A DNA stretch of 64,000 nucleotides from Caballeronia sordidicola (GTDB lineage: Bacteria > Pseudomonadota > Gammaproteobacteria > Burkholderiales > Burkholderiaceae). Shown in pieces: positions 25,377-33,795 of the stretch (positions are counted from its first letter, which is position 1; each line of letters opens with the position of its first letter). The notes beneath the pieces are model-generated. The model saw nothing but the letters and a program-made list of their open reading frames with translations, did not search any database and had not been told where the DNA came from. The position numbers and the translations under genes are program-made. The stretch spans positions 1-64,000 of the forward strand of contig NZ_JNFG01000008.1 in NCBI RefSeq assembly GCF_000729995.1, written 5' to 3'.

Positions 25377-26744
25377 ATGACGTTTAACGAGGATCGCGGG
25401 AGAGAGTCGGCAGGTCATTCGGCAAAACGGCGCCGCTTGCTCAAGCTGGCCGCATCGGCCGGCGTGTCGGCGACGGTGGCGGGCTTGCCATTCGGCCGCA
25501 GCGCCTTCGGCGCGGAGCCCATCACGCTGCGCTGGTGGTCGACACAAGCCGCGCCGGACCAACTCAAGGCCTATAAGGCGCAAATCGCCGGTTTCATGGC
25601 GGCGCATCCGGGCATCAAGGTCGTGTTCGAAGCCACGTCAGACGAGGGCTATCCCGCGCAACTGGCGGCGGCGTTTGCAGCGAATCAAGTGCCGGACATC
25701 ATCACGCACCTGCCGTCCTATGCAGCTCAAACTTATTTCGCTGACGGACTCGTCGAACCTATTGATGACGTCGCCGTAGCCGTGGGGCTCGACAAGTACT
25801 ATCCGAATGCAAACGATGTGTTCAAGACCGCCGACGGCAAGCTGTGCGCCACTGGCCTTGCAAATACCGCAGCGGATGTTATGTGGATCCGGCGCGACCT
25901 GATGCAAAAGGCCAGCGTAGACAAGGTGCCGGAAACATGGGACGAATTGCGCAGCGCGTGCAAGAAGATGCAGGGCGGCCGAATCTACGGTGCACCGTTG
26001 CCGTATGGCCTGAACAGCATGACGTCGCTGATCATGCTCGGTTTCATCCATCGGGCCGGCGGTCAGGTATTCACGCCGGAGTTACAGGTGGCTATCGATA
26101 GTCAAGCGACGCTTGACGCACTCGACTTCTATAAGTCGATGCGCGAATTCTGTCCGCCCGGCGCCACGGGTTACAGCTGGGGCGAGAGCCTGACCGCGTT
26201 CGTCTCCGGTTCGACCGCGACCGGTATCTACGGCGGCCGCGTGCTCGACAATATTGCAACACAGAACCCGGGCATTGCCGATTCGGTGACGTGCGCGACC
26301 TACCCGACGATCTCGAAGTCGGTGCCGGCCTGGACCTATAACGACTTTCCGTGCGTTTTCATCCCTAAGAGGGCGAAAAATATTTCGTCATCCAAACTGT
26401 TCGCGGAATATCTCTTTGATCCGCCCGGCTATATTTCCGAGTTGCTCGGCGCGCCTGCACACCTGTTGCCCGTGCTGAAAACGATTGCCTCGGATTCGCG
26501 CTACAACAGCAATGCAATCATCAAGAAATACCCCAAGGAAGTGGAACTTATGTCGGCTGCGGCCGCGTCGGGTCACAACCTCGGCTACGAATCGCCGGCG
26601 CACAAACCGAACCGCCGTGCGAACGAAATTGTCGCAAGCAACGTGCTGGCCGAGATGGTTCAGCGAGTCGTGCTGAACAACGAGCCGCCCAAGCCCGTGA
26701 TCGGCGCAACAGCGAAGAAACTTGAATCGCTGATGAAAGCCTGA
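25377..26744 (+). CDS. ABC transporter substrate-binding protein, carbohydrate type (family 1), Tat-exported
   Basis: 455 residues. A twin-arginine signal (KRRRLLKLAASAG, then a hydrophobic stretch ending RSAFGAEP, residues 17-49) sends it folded to the periplasm. The mature part is a two-lobed binding protein of the sugar/glycerol-phosphate type (LRWWSTQAAPDQLKAYKAQI, later NQVPDIITHLP). It opens an operon with two permeases and an ATPase. The ligand is not readable. The downstream lyase and decarboxylase genes suggest a modified amino acid or an amino-sugar-like compound rather than a simple sugar. Tat export is unusual for this family and suggests cofactor- or folding-dependent export. Confidence 0.88.
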   Translation: MTFNEDRGRESAGHSAKRRRLLKLAASAGVSATVAGLPFGRSAFGAEPITLRWWSTQAAPDQLKAYKAQIAGFMAAHPGIKVVFEATSDEGYPAQLAAAFAANQVPDIITHLPSYAAQTYFADGLVEPIDDVAVAVGLDKYYPNANDVFKTADGKLCATGLANTAADVMWIRRDLMQKASVDKVPETWDELRSACKKMQGGRIYGAPLPYGLNSMTSLIMLGFIHRAGGQVFTPELQVAIDSQATLDALDFYKSMREFCPPGATGYSWGESLTAFVSGSTATGIYGGRVLDNIATQNPGIADSVTCATYPTISKSVPAWTYNDFPCVFIPKRAKNISSSKLFAEYLFDPPGYISELLGAPAHLLPVLKTIASDSRYNSNAIIKKYPKEVELMSAAAASGHNLGYESPAHKPNRRANEIVASNVLAEMVQRVVLNNEPPKPVIGATAKKLESLMKA

Positions 26745-26847
26745 GCGCGATACCGCCTGCAGCAGTCAGGCGGTACTTGACGCGCTCCTACGCCATTCAC
26801 CGTCCGTGGCTTGTGCAGCCACCGGCGGACACGTCACGGAAAAACGC

Positions 26848-27771
26848 ATGGCTACAGCTTCATTGCCCAATATGGGCATCCGATCTCTCGAGTCGACTTA
26901 CAGCCGGCTCGGTATCCTGCTGATCGCTCCGGCGGTGCTGCTGCTGATCGCAACTATTGTGTATCCGCTGCTTTATGCGCTCTGGCTCTCGCTCAACGCG
27001 GTATATACGCCAACGCAGCAATCCACATTTGTAGGCCTCGCCAATTATCGCGACATGCTGGTCTCGAGCACCTTCTGGTTCTCACTCGGGGTGACGATTG
27101 TCTGGACGACGTCGACACTCGTCCTGCAGATTCTTTGCGGTGTCGGCATGGCGCTGCTGCTGAATGAGAAGATCATGTTCCGGTCGGCGGCTCGCAGTCT
27201 AGTCCTGTTTCCGTACTTCGTTTCCACTGTCGTGGCGGTACTGGTCTGGCGTTGGCTCTTCAACGACCTCTATGGTTTGCTGAACCAGGTGCTGCTGGAG
27301 TTACACGTGGTCGACGCACCGGTCAATTGGCTGGGGCAGATGCCGAACGCGATGATCAGCATCGTGCTGGTCGGCACGTGGAAGTACTTCCCGTTCGTCG
27401 TGATTGCCGTGCTGGCGCGCTTACAGACTATTCCTTTGTCGCTTTATGAGGCGGCCCGAATGGATGGCGCCGGACCGTTCGGCCGTTTCTTCGATGTTAC
27501 GCTGCCCCAACTGAAGGAAGTCCTGGGGGTAGTGATCCTGCTGCGCATTATCTGGGACTTCAAGGAGTTCGATCTGCTATACCTTATGACGGGCGGAGGG
27601 CCGGTCAATCAGACACGCTCGGTGCCGCTGCTTGTCTATCAACAGGCGTTCGGGTTGAACCAGATGGGGGCCGCGTCCACATCGGCGGTCGGCATGATGG
27701 TGGTGATGGGCGTACTGATGGCAGCGTATCTCTACCGCTCGCAACGCACGAGGAGCCGTGATGCGAGCTGA
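26848..27771 (+). CDS. ABC transporter permease, MalF-like
   Basis: 307 residues from ATG 26848, which begins MATASLPNMGIRS; a longer start at 26806 has no homology. Six membrane segments are visible, beginning LGILLIAPAVLLLIATIVYP. The EAA loop that docks on the ATPase is EAARMDGAGPFGRFFDVTLP (about 200-220). It partners the MalG-like protein whose gene overlaps by 14 bp. Confidence 0.9.
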   Translation: MATASLPNMGIRSLESTYSRLGILLIAPAVLLLIATIVYPLLYALWLSLNAVYTPTQQSTFVGLANYRDMLVSSTFWFSLGVTIVWTTSTLVLQILCGVGMALLLNEKIMFRSAARSLVLFPYFVSTVVAVLVWRWLFNDLYGLLNQVLLELHVVDAPVNWLGQMPNAMISIVLVGTWKYFPFVVIAVLARLQTIPLSLYEAARMDGAGPFGRFFDVTLPQLKEVLGVVILLRIIWDFKEFDLLYLMTGGGPVNQTRSVPLLVYQQAFGLNQMGAASTSAVGMMVVMGVLMAAYLYRSQRTRSRDAS

Positions 27772-28591
27772 TAAAACCAACCTGGCCGCTTCTATTGTCA
27801 CGTGGGCGATTGTGATCCTGATGGTGTTCCCGCTTATCTGGATGGTGCTCACGTCGATCAAGCCGCAAAGCGAATTGTTTGTCTTTCCGATCAAGTTGCT
27901 GCCTGAGCACGTGACGTTGGAGCACTACCAGCGGTTGCTGGAAGACACGCCGTTTCTCAGCTATTTCTGGAACTCCGTGGTGCTGTCGGTGGCAACGACT
28001 GTCGTGGTGATGGTCGTCGCGACGCTGGGTGGTTACAGTCTCGCGCGCTTCAAGTACCGGGGGCGCGAGACAATTGCCATCGCGGTGCTCTGCACCTATC
28101 TGATGCCATCGGTTGTACTGATCATCCCTCTCTACCTGATGATGGTGAAGCTCGGCTTGGAGAACACGCTGACGAGCCTCGTCATCTCGTACACCACATT
28201 CGCGTTGCCATACGCGCTGTGGTTGCTGCGCTCTTTCATGGCGGGGATTCCGGAAGACCTGGAAGCAGCGGCCCTGGTAGACGGGGCGAGCCGCCTTGGC
28301 GCTTTCATCGACGTCATCCTGCCGCAGGCGCTGCCCGGCATGATCTCGACCGCTCTGTTCACGTTCATCCTTGCGTGGAACGAGTACCTGTACGCACTGG
28401 TCATGGTCAACACCGACGAAACCCGTCCGCTCACCACGGGCGTCATGAACATGCTCGTATCGTCGTTCAACATCGAGTGGTCGCTGCTCATGGCGGCCTC
28501 CGTGATGATGAGCGTGCCGCTGCTCTTCTTCTTCGCTTTTCTGCAGCGCTACCTGACCAGCGGCTTCGGCGCGGGTGGCGTGAAGGGATGA
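27758..28591 (+). CDS. ABC transporter permease, MalG-like
   Basis: 277 residues with six membrane segments. The EAA motif is EAAALVDGASRLGAFIDVIL (about 167-187). The N-terminal WAIVILMVFPLIWMVLTSIK and the later FKYRGRETIA are typical of CUT1-family inner-membrane partners. The start overlaps the upstream permease gene by 14 bp, which implies coupled translation. Confidence 0.9.
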   Translation: MMRADKTNLAASIVTWAIVILMVFPLIWMVLTSIKPQSELFVFPIKLLPEHVTLEHYQRLLEDTPFLSYFWNSVVLSVATTVVVMVVATLGGYSLARFKYRGRETIAIAVLCTYLMPSVVLIIPLYLMMVKLGLENTLTSLVISYTTFALPYALWLLRSFMAGIPEDLEAAALVDGASRLGAFIDVILPQALPGMISTALFTFILAWNEYLYALVMVNTDETRPLTTGVMNMLVSSFNIEWSLLMAASVMMSVPLLFFFAFLQRYLTSGFGAGGVKG

Positions 28592-28643
28592 GCATTCACG
28601 ACCTTATGAGCAATATCACGATCAAGTATTCCGGAGCAAATCC

Positions 28644-29771
28644 ATGGCAGCAGTAAGGTTCAAGAACGTACGCAAGGTCTTCGGTGACACGGTGTCGATC
28701 CCGTCGCTCGACCTCGATATTCGCGACGGCGAGTTTGTCTGCCTGCTGGGACCGTCAGGCTGTGGAAAAACGACCACGCTGCGCATGCTCGCGGGGCTGG
28801 AGCAACCAACCAGTGGCGAGATTCATATAGGCGGGCAGGAAGTGCACGAACTGCCGCCAGCCAAGCGCGACATAGCAATGGTGTTCCAGTCATACGCGCT
28901 CTATCCGCATTTGACGGTGGCGGAAAATATTGTTTACCCGCTGAAGAAGCGCGGCGTCCCGAAAAACGAATGGCCGGCGATGCTGACTCATATCGCCCAG
29001 TTGCTGCAACTCGAACCCTTGCTGGCAAGAAAGCCGAAACAGCTTTCTGGCGGCCAGCAGCAACGCGTGGCGCTTGGACGTGCGCTGATCCGCAAGCCCA
29101 AGGTGTTCCTGCTCGATGAACCGCTGTCCAATCTCGACGCTAAGCTGCGTGCGCACATGCGCGCCGAGCTCATCGAGCTACATCAGCGCATTGGGACGAC
29201 GACTGTCTACGTCACGCACGACCAGCTTGAAGCCATGACCATGTCCACGCGCATTGCCGTGATGAGCGGTGGCGTGCTGCAGCAGTTCGGCGCGCCCGAC
29301 GAAATCTACTACCGCCCGGCAAATCAGTTCGTGGCGGGGTTTATCGGCACGCCCGCAATGTCGCTGGTCAACGGTGACCTGCAGCGCGACGACACTGGTT
29401 TTGCCCTGCGTGCGGGCGGGCTGTCGCTGCGCTTGCCGCATTCGGCGCTTCAACCGGATGTGGACCGGGAGGTGGCGATCGGCCTGCGACCCGAGGACAT
29501 CGTGCTCGGCCGCGGAACCCACAGCGCACGCATCAAGGTAGTGGAGCCGACCGGACATGAATCCATCGTGCTGATGGAATGCGGCGGCGCAACGCTGTGC
29601 ACGCGCATTTCGAGCGATGTGCCGCTTGCCGCCGAACTTCGTGCGGGCCAGGACGTGCTGTTCGACGTGACGCTCGCGCGCGTGCACGTGTTCTCGCGCA
29701 AGAGCGGCTTGCGCCAAAACTGCGACGATACGAACGTCACGTCGATCAAGCGCACGCGCGACGCGGCCTGA
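28644..29771 (+). CDS. ABC transporter ATP-binding protein, MalK/UgpC type
   Basis: 375 residues. Walker A GPSGCGKTT (about 33-41), Q-loop VFQSYALYP, signature LSGGQQQRVALGRAL, Walker B VFLLDEPLSNLDAKLR and the H-loop THDQLEAMT are all intact. The C-terminal third is the TOBE regulatory domain seen in sugar importers (EVAIGLRPEDIVLG). It powers the two permeases encoded just upstream. Confidence 0.93.
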   Translation: MAAVRFKNVRKVFGDTVSIPSLDLDIRDGEFVCLLGPSGCGKTTTLRMLAGLEQPTSGEIHIGGQEVHELPPAKRDIAMVFQSYALYPHLTVAENIVYPLKKRGVPKNEWPAMLTHIAQLLQLEPLLARKPKQLSGGQQQRVALGRALIRKPKVFLLDEPLSNLDAKLRAHMRAELIELHQRIGTTTVYVTHDQLEAMTMSTRIAVMSGGVLQQFGAPDEIYYRPANQFVAGFIGTPAMSLVNGDLQRDDTGFALRAGGLSLRLPHSALQPDVDREVAIGLRPEDIVLGRGTHSARIKVVEPTGHESIVLMECGGATLCTRISSDVPLAAELRAGQDVLFDVTLARVHVFSRKSGLRQNCDDTNVTSIKRTRDAA

Positions 29772-29800
29772 AACAACTTTTAACGACAACAGGATTCTGA

Positions 29801-30706
29801 ATGAACAGAGACAGTGTGAACTGGTCCGGAGCCATGCCGGCCATCACTACGCCGTTTGACGACGGTGGCAAGATCGACGAACGCGAGCTGGGCGATGTGA
29901 TTGAACGCCATCTTGCCCTGGGTGCGACGGGCGTGGTGGTGGGTGGATGCACCGGCGAATTCTGGGCGATGAGCGCCGACGAGCGCGCCCGGCTTTTCGC
30001 GAGCTCGAAAGCGGTGATCGGCACGCGCGGCACGTTGATCGCCGGGACGGGAATGATCGGAGTGGAAGAGACGGTCGCGCTGACATTGCAGGCGGAAAAA
30101 GCGGGGTGCGATGGTGCGCTGATCCTGCCGCCTTACTTCGTCAAGCTGACCGACGATGAAATCCACGCACATTACGCCGATGTCACCGCACGCATCGGTT
30201 TGCCGGTCATGCTTTACAACATCCCCGGCAACGCGGTGAACTACCTGACGCCAAAACTCGTCGCGCGCCTGGGCCATCTTGAGCGCGTGGTGGCCGTCAA
30301 GGAAAGTTCAGGCGACTGGAACAACTTCTACGGTACTTTCCTCGCCGTGCACGACAACTTGCGTGTGTTTTGCGGACCGTCCTCGGTGTTCGGCGTTCCA
30401 GCCGTGCAACTGGGCGCGGATGGCGTGATCGATTGTTTCCCGAACGTGTGGGACGAGGGCGGCCAAATGCTCTTCGAAGCCGCTCGCGATGGCGAGAGCC
30501 TGCTCGCCGCACGACTCCAGGCCACGGGGCGCCGTCTGACCGACCTGTTCACCAGCGACGGCCGCACGCTTTATCCGTCGACCAAGGCCGCCATGGACCT
30601 GCTGGACATTCCCGGCGGCGGCAAGCCGCGCGCGCCGCTGCGTCCGCTCGGCGCTGCACAGTGCGACGCGCTCGCAGCTGGCTTGCAGGCCGAAGGCCTG
30701 CTGTAG
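29801..30706 (+). CDS. dihydrodipicolinate synthase family (DapA/NAL) aldolase or lyase
   Basis: 301 residues, a TIM-barrel Schiff-base enzyme. The GGCTGEFWAM phosphate/carboxylate loop, the catalytic Tyr in PVMLYNIPGNAVNYL and the Schiff-base Lys in VVAVKESSGDW are present. The family splits or makes C-C bonds next to a keto acid (N-acetylneuraminate, KDG, 4-hydroxy-2-oxoglutarate) or dehydrates/deaminates hydroxyproline-derived acids. As the first enzyme gene after an ABC importer it is more likely catabolic than lysine-biosynthetic. A second family member is at 38355-39296. Confidence 0.88.
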   Translation: MNRDSVNWSGAMPAITTPFDDGGKIDERELGDVIERHLALGATGVVVGGCTGEFWAMSADERARLFASSKAVIGTRGTLIAGTGMIGVEETVALTLQAEKAGCDGALILPPYFVKLTDDEIHAHYADVTARIGLPVMLYNIPGNAVNYLTPKLVARLGHLERVVAVKESSGDWNNFYGTFLAVHDNLRVFCGPSSVFGVPAVQLGADGVIDCFPNVWDEGGQMLFEAARDGESLLAARLQATGRRLTDLFTSDGRTLYPSTKAAMDLLDIPGGGKPRAPLRPLGAAQCDALAAGLQAEGLL

Positions 30707-30763
30707 ATCGGACCCCGGCGGCCCCGGCAAACTCAGACACCAGACTTCAGCAAGGAGAAGACA

Positions 30764-32179
30764 ATGACAGAACGAACGGATGCAAACCCCTGCGGTTTTT
30801 CCGTGCAATACGGCAAGTACATCGGCATCGGGGCAAACGGCAATCTATGCGTCGACGGTTGCGATGTGCAGGTGCTGGCAGAGACGCACGGCGCGCCGCT
30901 CTACATTATTTCGGAAAACGAACTACGTGACCGGTATCGCGCGTTTCGCGACGGCTTTCTCGCCCACTACCCGTACGTTGAAATCCTGTTTGCCAACAAG
31001 TCGAACAATGGTCTTGCCATTCGTCACATCCTCAATCAGGAAGGCGCGGGCGGCGACTGCTTCGGCGTGAACGAGATGTATATCGCGTTGCTGGCGGGAA
31101 CCGACCCGCAGAAGCTCGTGCTGAACGGTTCGAACAAGCAGGACGAAGAACTTGAGATGGCGATTGCCAACGGCATCTGCGTGAATATTGACGCGATGGA
31201 CGAACTTGATCGCATCGACGCAATTTCAAACCGGCTCGGCAAGAAGGTCAGCATAGGCATCCGGTTGAAGCTCGACCTGCTGCCGCTGGCGGGACGCACG
31301 GGTGTGGCTATGCACGGCCCCGGCACGCTCAAGGAACAAAGCGATTCCACCAAGTGGGGCATGACACGCGAACAGACCGTCGAGATCGTGAAGCGCGCGC
31401 AGCAGATGCCGAACATCGAATTGAAGGAAACCCACTTCCACCTGAGCCGCATGTCGAACGATCCCGAGAACTTCGCGATCATGGCCCGCGAAATGATCAC
31501 CTGGTCAGGATTCCTGCGCGATGAAACAGGTTGGACGCCGCCGTGTATCGATATTGGCGGTGGCTGGACCTTCGGCAAATGGTACGGCACCGGACCGCGT
31601 TCGCAGATTGACGACAACGCCGCACCCACGCCCGAAATCTACGGTCGTCTGTGCGGGGCAGCGATCCGCGAGGAAGCGGAGCGGTTGAACCTGCCGCTGC
31701 CGAAGCTAAGGATCGAACCAGGTCGCGCGATCTCGGGGCCGGCAGGTGTCGCGGTCGGGCAGGTGGGTGCAATCAAGCAAGGGGCGTCGAAGAAATGGGT
31801 GAATCTCGACCTGTCGACGAATCATCTTTCCTGGGCATCGGCTCTCAACTGGTACTACCACGCAGTAGCGGTAAAAGAGACGGCGCGTGATGCAACCGAC
31901 CACGTGGATCTCGTCGGGCCGCTATGCAATTCCGATGAAGTTGGCGCCGACCGCACGATGCCGCCGCTTGCGCGCGGCGATTTCGTCGCGTTCCTGGACG
32001 CTGGCGGGTACACGGAATCGGGCGCTGCGCGCTACAACGCACAACTGCTGCCGGCGACGTTGCTGGTCGCGGGCGGCACCGCCGAAATCACCACGGTGCG
32101 CGAGCAATGGCGCGACGTGGCCGGCCGCTTCAAGGTGCCGCCGCGCTTGCTGGCCGCATCGTTTTCGAAAGCGGTCTGA
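30764..32179 (+). CDS. fold-type III PLP decarboxylase, diaminopimelate decarboxylase-like
   Basis: 471 residues, alanine-racemase/LysA fold. The PLP lysine lies in LFANKSNNGLAIRHI, the Gly-rich phosphate loop in CIDIGGGWTFGKWYG, and the C-terminal half has RIEPGRAISGPAG, CNSDEVGADRTMP and LDAGGYTESG. The last two correspond to the DAPDC Cys-x-Ser-x-Asp and DAGAY blocks. It is about 50 residues longer than typical LysA. A strong AAGGAGA site precedes the ATG. With a DapA-family enzyme next door, it resembles a catabolic replay of the end of lysine synthesis. The substrate is probably a D- or meso-configured amino acid, but this is inference. Confidence 0.85.
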   Translation: MTERTDANPCGFSVQYGKYIGIGANGNLCVDGCDVQVLAETHGAPLYIISENELRDRYRAFRDGFLAHYPYVEILFANKSNNGLAIRHILNQEGAGGDCFGVNEMYIALLAGTDPQKLVLNGSNKQDEELEMAIANGICVNIDAMDELDRIDAISNRLGKKVSIGIRLKLDLLPLAGRTGVAMHGPGTLKEQSDSTKWGMTREQTVEIVKRAQQMPNIELKETHFHLSRMSNDPENFAIMAREMITWSGFLRDETGWTPPCIDIGGGWTFGKWYGTGPRSQIDDNAAPTPEIYGRLCGAAIREEAERLNLPLPKLRIEPGRAISGPAGVAVGQVGAIKQGASKKWVNLDLSTNHLSWASALNWYYHAVAVKETARDATDHVDLVGPLCNSDEVGADRTMPPLARGDFVAFLDAGGYTESGAARYNAQLLPATLLVAGGTAEITTVREQWRDVAGRFKVPPRLLAASFSKAV

Positions 32180-32241
32180 AGACCAATGCGGGACTAACCA
32201 AGATCGAGCCGGCATGCGCTATGCCGGCCTGCGGAGACATC

Positions 32242-33024
32242 ATGGATTTAGGTATTAGAGGCCGTCGCGCGGTGGTATGCGGCGGCAGCAAAGGGTTGGG
32301 ACTGGCAGCCGCGCGTTCGCTCGCGCGAGAGGGCGTGGACCTCACCCTGGTCGCGCGCTCACAGGAAACACTTCAAACGGCTGCGCGTCAGCTCGCGGCC
32401 GAAACGGGCGTGAAAGTGGCGACCGTCAGCGCCGATCTGGGCACCGCCGCAGGACGCGCCGAGGTCCTCGAACAGGCCGGCATCGTGGACATCCTGGTGG
32501 CCAATCCCGGCATTCGCCAGGTCCCGGATAACTTCCGGACGATCACGCGTGAGGCGTGGGACGGCTGGATGGAAGCGCATTTCTTTTCGTCGCTCGAACT
32601 CATTCGTGCCGTTGTACCGGGCATGAGCGAGCGCGGTTTCGGCCGTATCGTCAACATGTCGGTGAGCTTCATCAAGTTCCCGCAGATCGGTTTCGGGCCA
32701 AGTCATGCAGCGCGGCTCGCGCTCGCCGGTGCGATTGCCGCCATGGCGCGCGAACTGATTCCACACAACGTGGTGATCAACAGCGTGTGCCCCGGGCTCT
32801 TCGAAACGGACGCGCTGATTACGAACCTGCACGGCCATGCGGCACGCGGCAACACGACCTATGAAGCCATCGTCGCGGACCGGTTGAGCCACTGCCCGGC
32901 CGGACGTTTCGCGGACCCGACGGAATGCGGCGATCTGATCGCGTTCCTGTGCAGCGCCCAGAACGGCTTCATGACGGCTCAGAACATCGTCAATGACGGC
33001 GGTGTCTATCAGGGGCTTTTCTGA
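32242..33024 (+). CDS. SDR family protein lacking the canonical YxxxK
   Basis: 260 residues from ATG 32242, which has GGAGA upstream; a longer frame from 32107 overlaps the decarboxylase gene. The Rossmann loop GGSKGLGLAAARSLAREG and the NAG-like motif VANPGIRQ identify a short-chain dehydrogenase. Where the family has Tyr-x-x-x-Lys, this protein has GPSHAARLALAG, so both catalytic residues appear replaced (His and Arg). Several SDR subgroups carry S-N-x-x-R here and may bind substrate or act with a different acid/base. It ends in a TGATG overlap with the next SDR. Confidence 0.85.
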   Translation: MDLGIRGRRAVVCGGSKGLGLAAARSLAREGVDLTLVARSQETLQTAARQLAAETGVKVATVSADLGTAAGRAEVLEQAGIVDILVANPGIRQVPDNFRTITREAWDGWMEAHFFSSLELIRAVVPGMSERGFGRIVNMSVSFIKFPQIGFGPSHAARLALAGAIAAMARELIPHNVVINSVCPGLFETDALITNLHGHAARGNTTYEAIVADRLSHCPAGRFADPTECGDLIAFLCSAQNGFMTAQNIVNDGGVYQGLF

Positions 33025-33749
33025 TGACTTACGCTAACGGGGAAGAGCGTGGCGTGGTGATGTTGTCGGGTGCGTCCCGAGGTATCGGCGCTGCGATCGC
33101 GAAGCGTCTCTACGACGACGGGTATACGTTGTCGCTTGGCGTGCGGGACCCCGCGAGGATCGATCCGGTGCTCGCGGCCGACACGGCGCGCGTGCTGATC
33201 GGGCACTACGATGCGTTCGACGCCGCGTCGCCTGCCACGTGGGTCGCGGCAACACTCGCTCGCTTCGGGCGCATTGACGCGTTGATCAACAACGCCGGTA
33301 TCCTGCTCGAAATACTGCTTGAACAAGGCGATGAAAGCGCGCTCGACCAGATGTGGGAGGTCAACGTGAAGGGGCCATTCCGTACCATTCGCGCCGCGAT
33401 GCCCGCGTTGAGAAAGGGCGGCCGCGGCCGGGTGATCAACGTGGCCTCGACTGACGGCAAGCGGTATCGGCCGACAGATTCCATCGGTTATTCGATGACC
33501 AAGCATGCGGTGATGGCGCTCACGCATGCGGCGCGCTTCGATGGCTGGGAGAGTGGCGTGCGCGCGACGGCTCTTTGTCCGGGCGCGGTGGACACAGAGT
33601 TGATCGCGCACTTTGCCAGCGCGAGCCCAGTCGCTGACCGGCTGCGTCCGGAAACTGTCGCTGATACGATCGCTTTCTTGCTGTCGCTGCCGAACAATGC
33701 GACCGTGGCCGAACTCGTCCTGAACACGCGGCTGGAGCCATCGCTTTGA
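33024..33749 (+). CDS. SDR family oxidoreductase
   Basis: 241 residues. NAD(P)-binding SGASRGIGAAIAKRLYDDG, NNAGILLEIL, the catalytic Ser in VASTDGK and YSMTK (Tyr and Lys) are all present. It is translationally coupled to the preceding atypical SDR (TGATG), so one may reduce or oxidise the product while the other supplies a structural or accessory role. The substrate is probably a secondary alcohol in the same pathway. Confidence 0.88.
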   Translation: MTYANGEERGVVMLSGASRGIGAAIAKRLYDDGYTLSLGVRDPARIDPVLAADTARVLIGHYDAFDAASPATWVAATLARFGRIDALINNAGILLEILLEQGDESALDQMWEVNVKGPFRTIRAAMPALRKGGRGRVINVASTDGKRYRPTDSIGYSMTKHAVMALTHAARFDGWESGVRATALCPGAVDTELIAHFASASPVADRLRPETVADTIAFLLSLPNNATVAELVLNTRLEPSL

Positions 33750-33795
33750 GGCGGACCGTTTGTTTCAAGCTTTTTGATACACGCACTGACCGACC

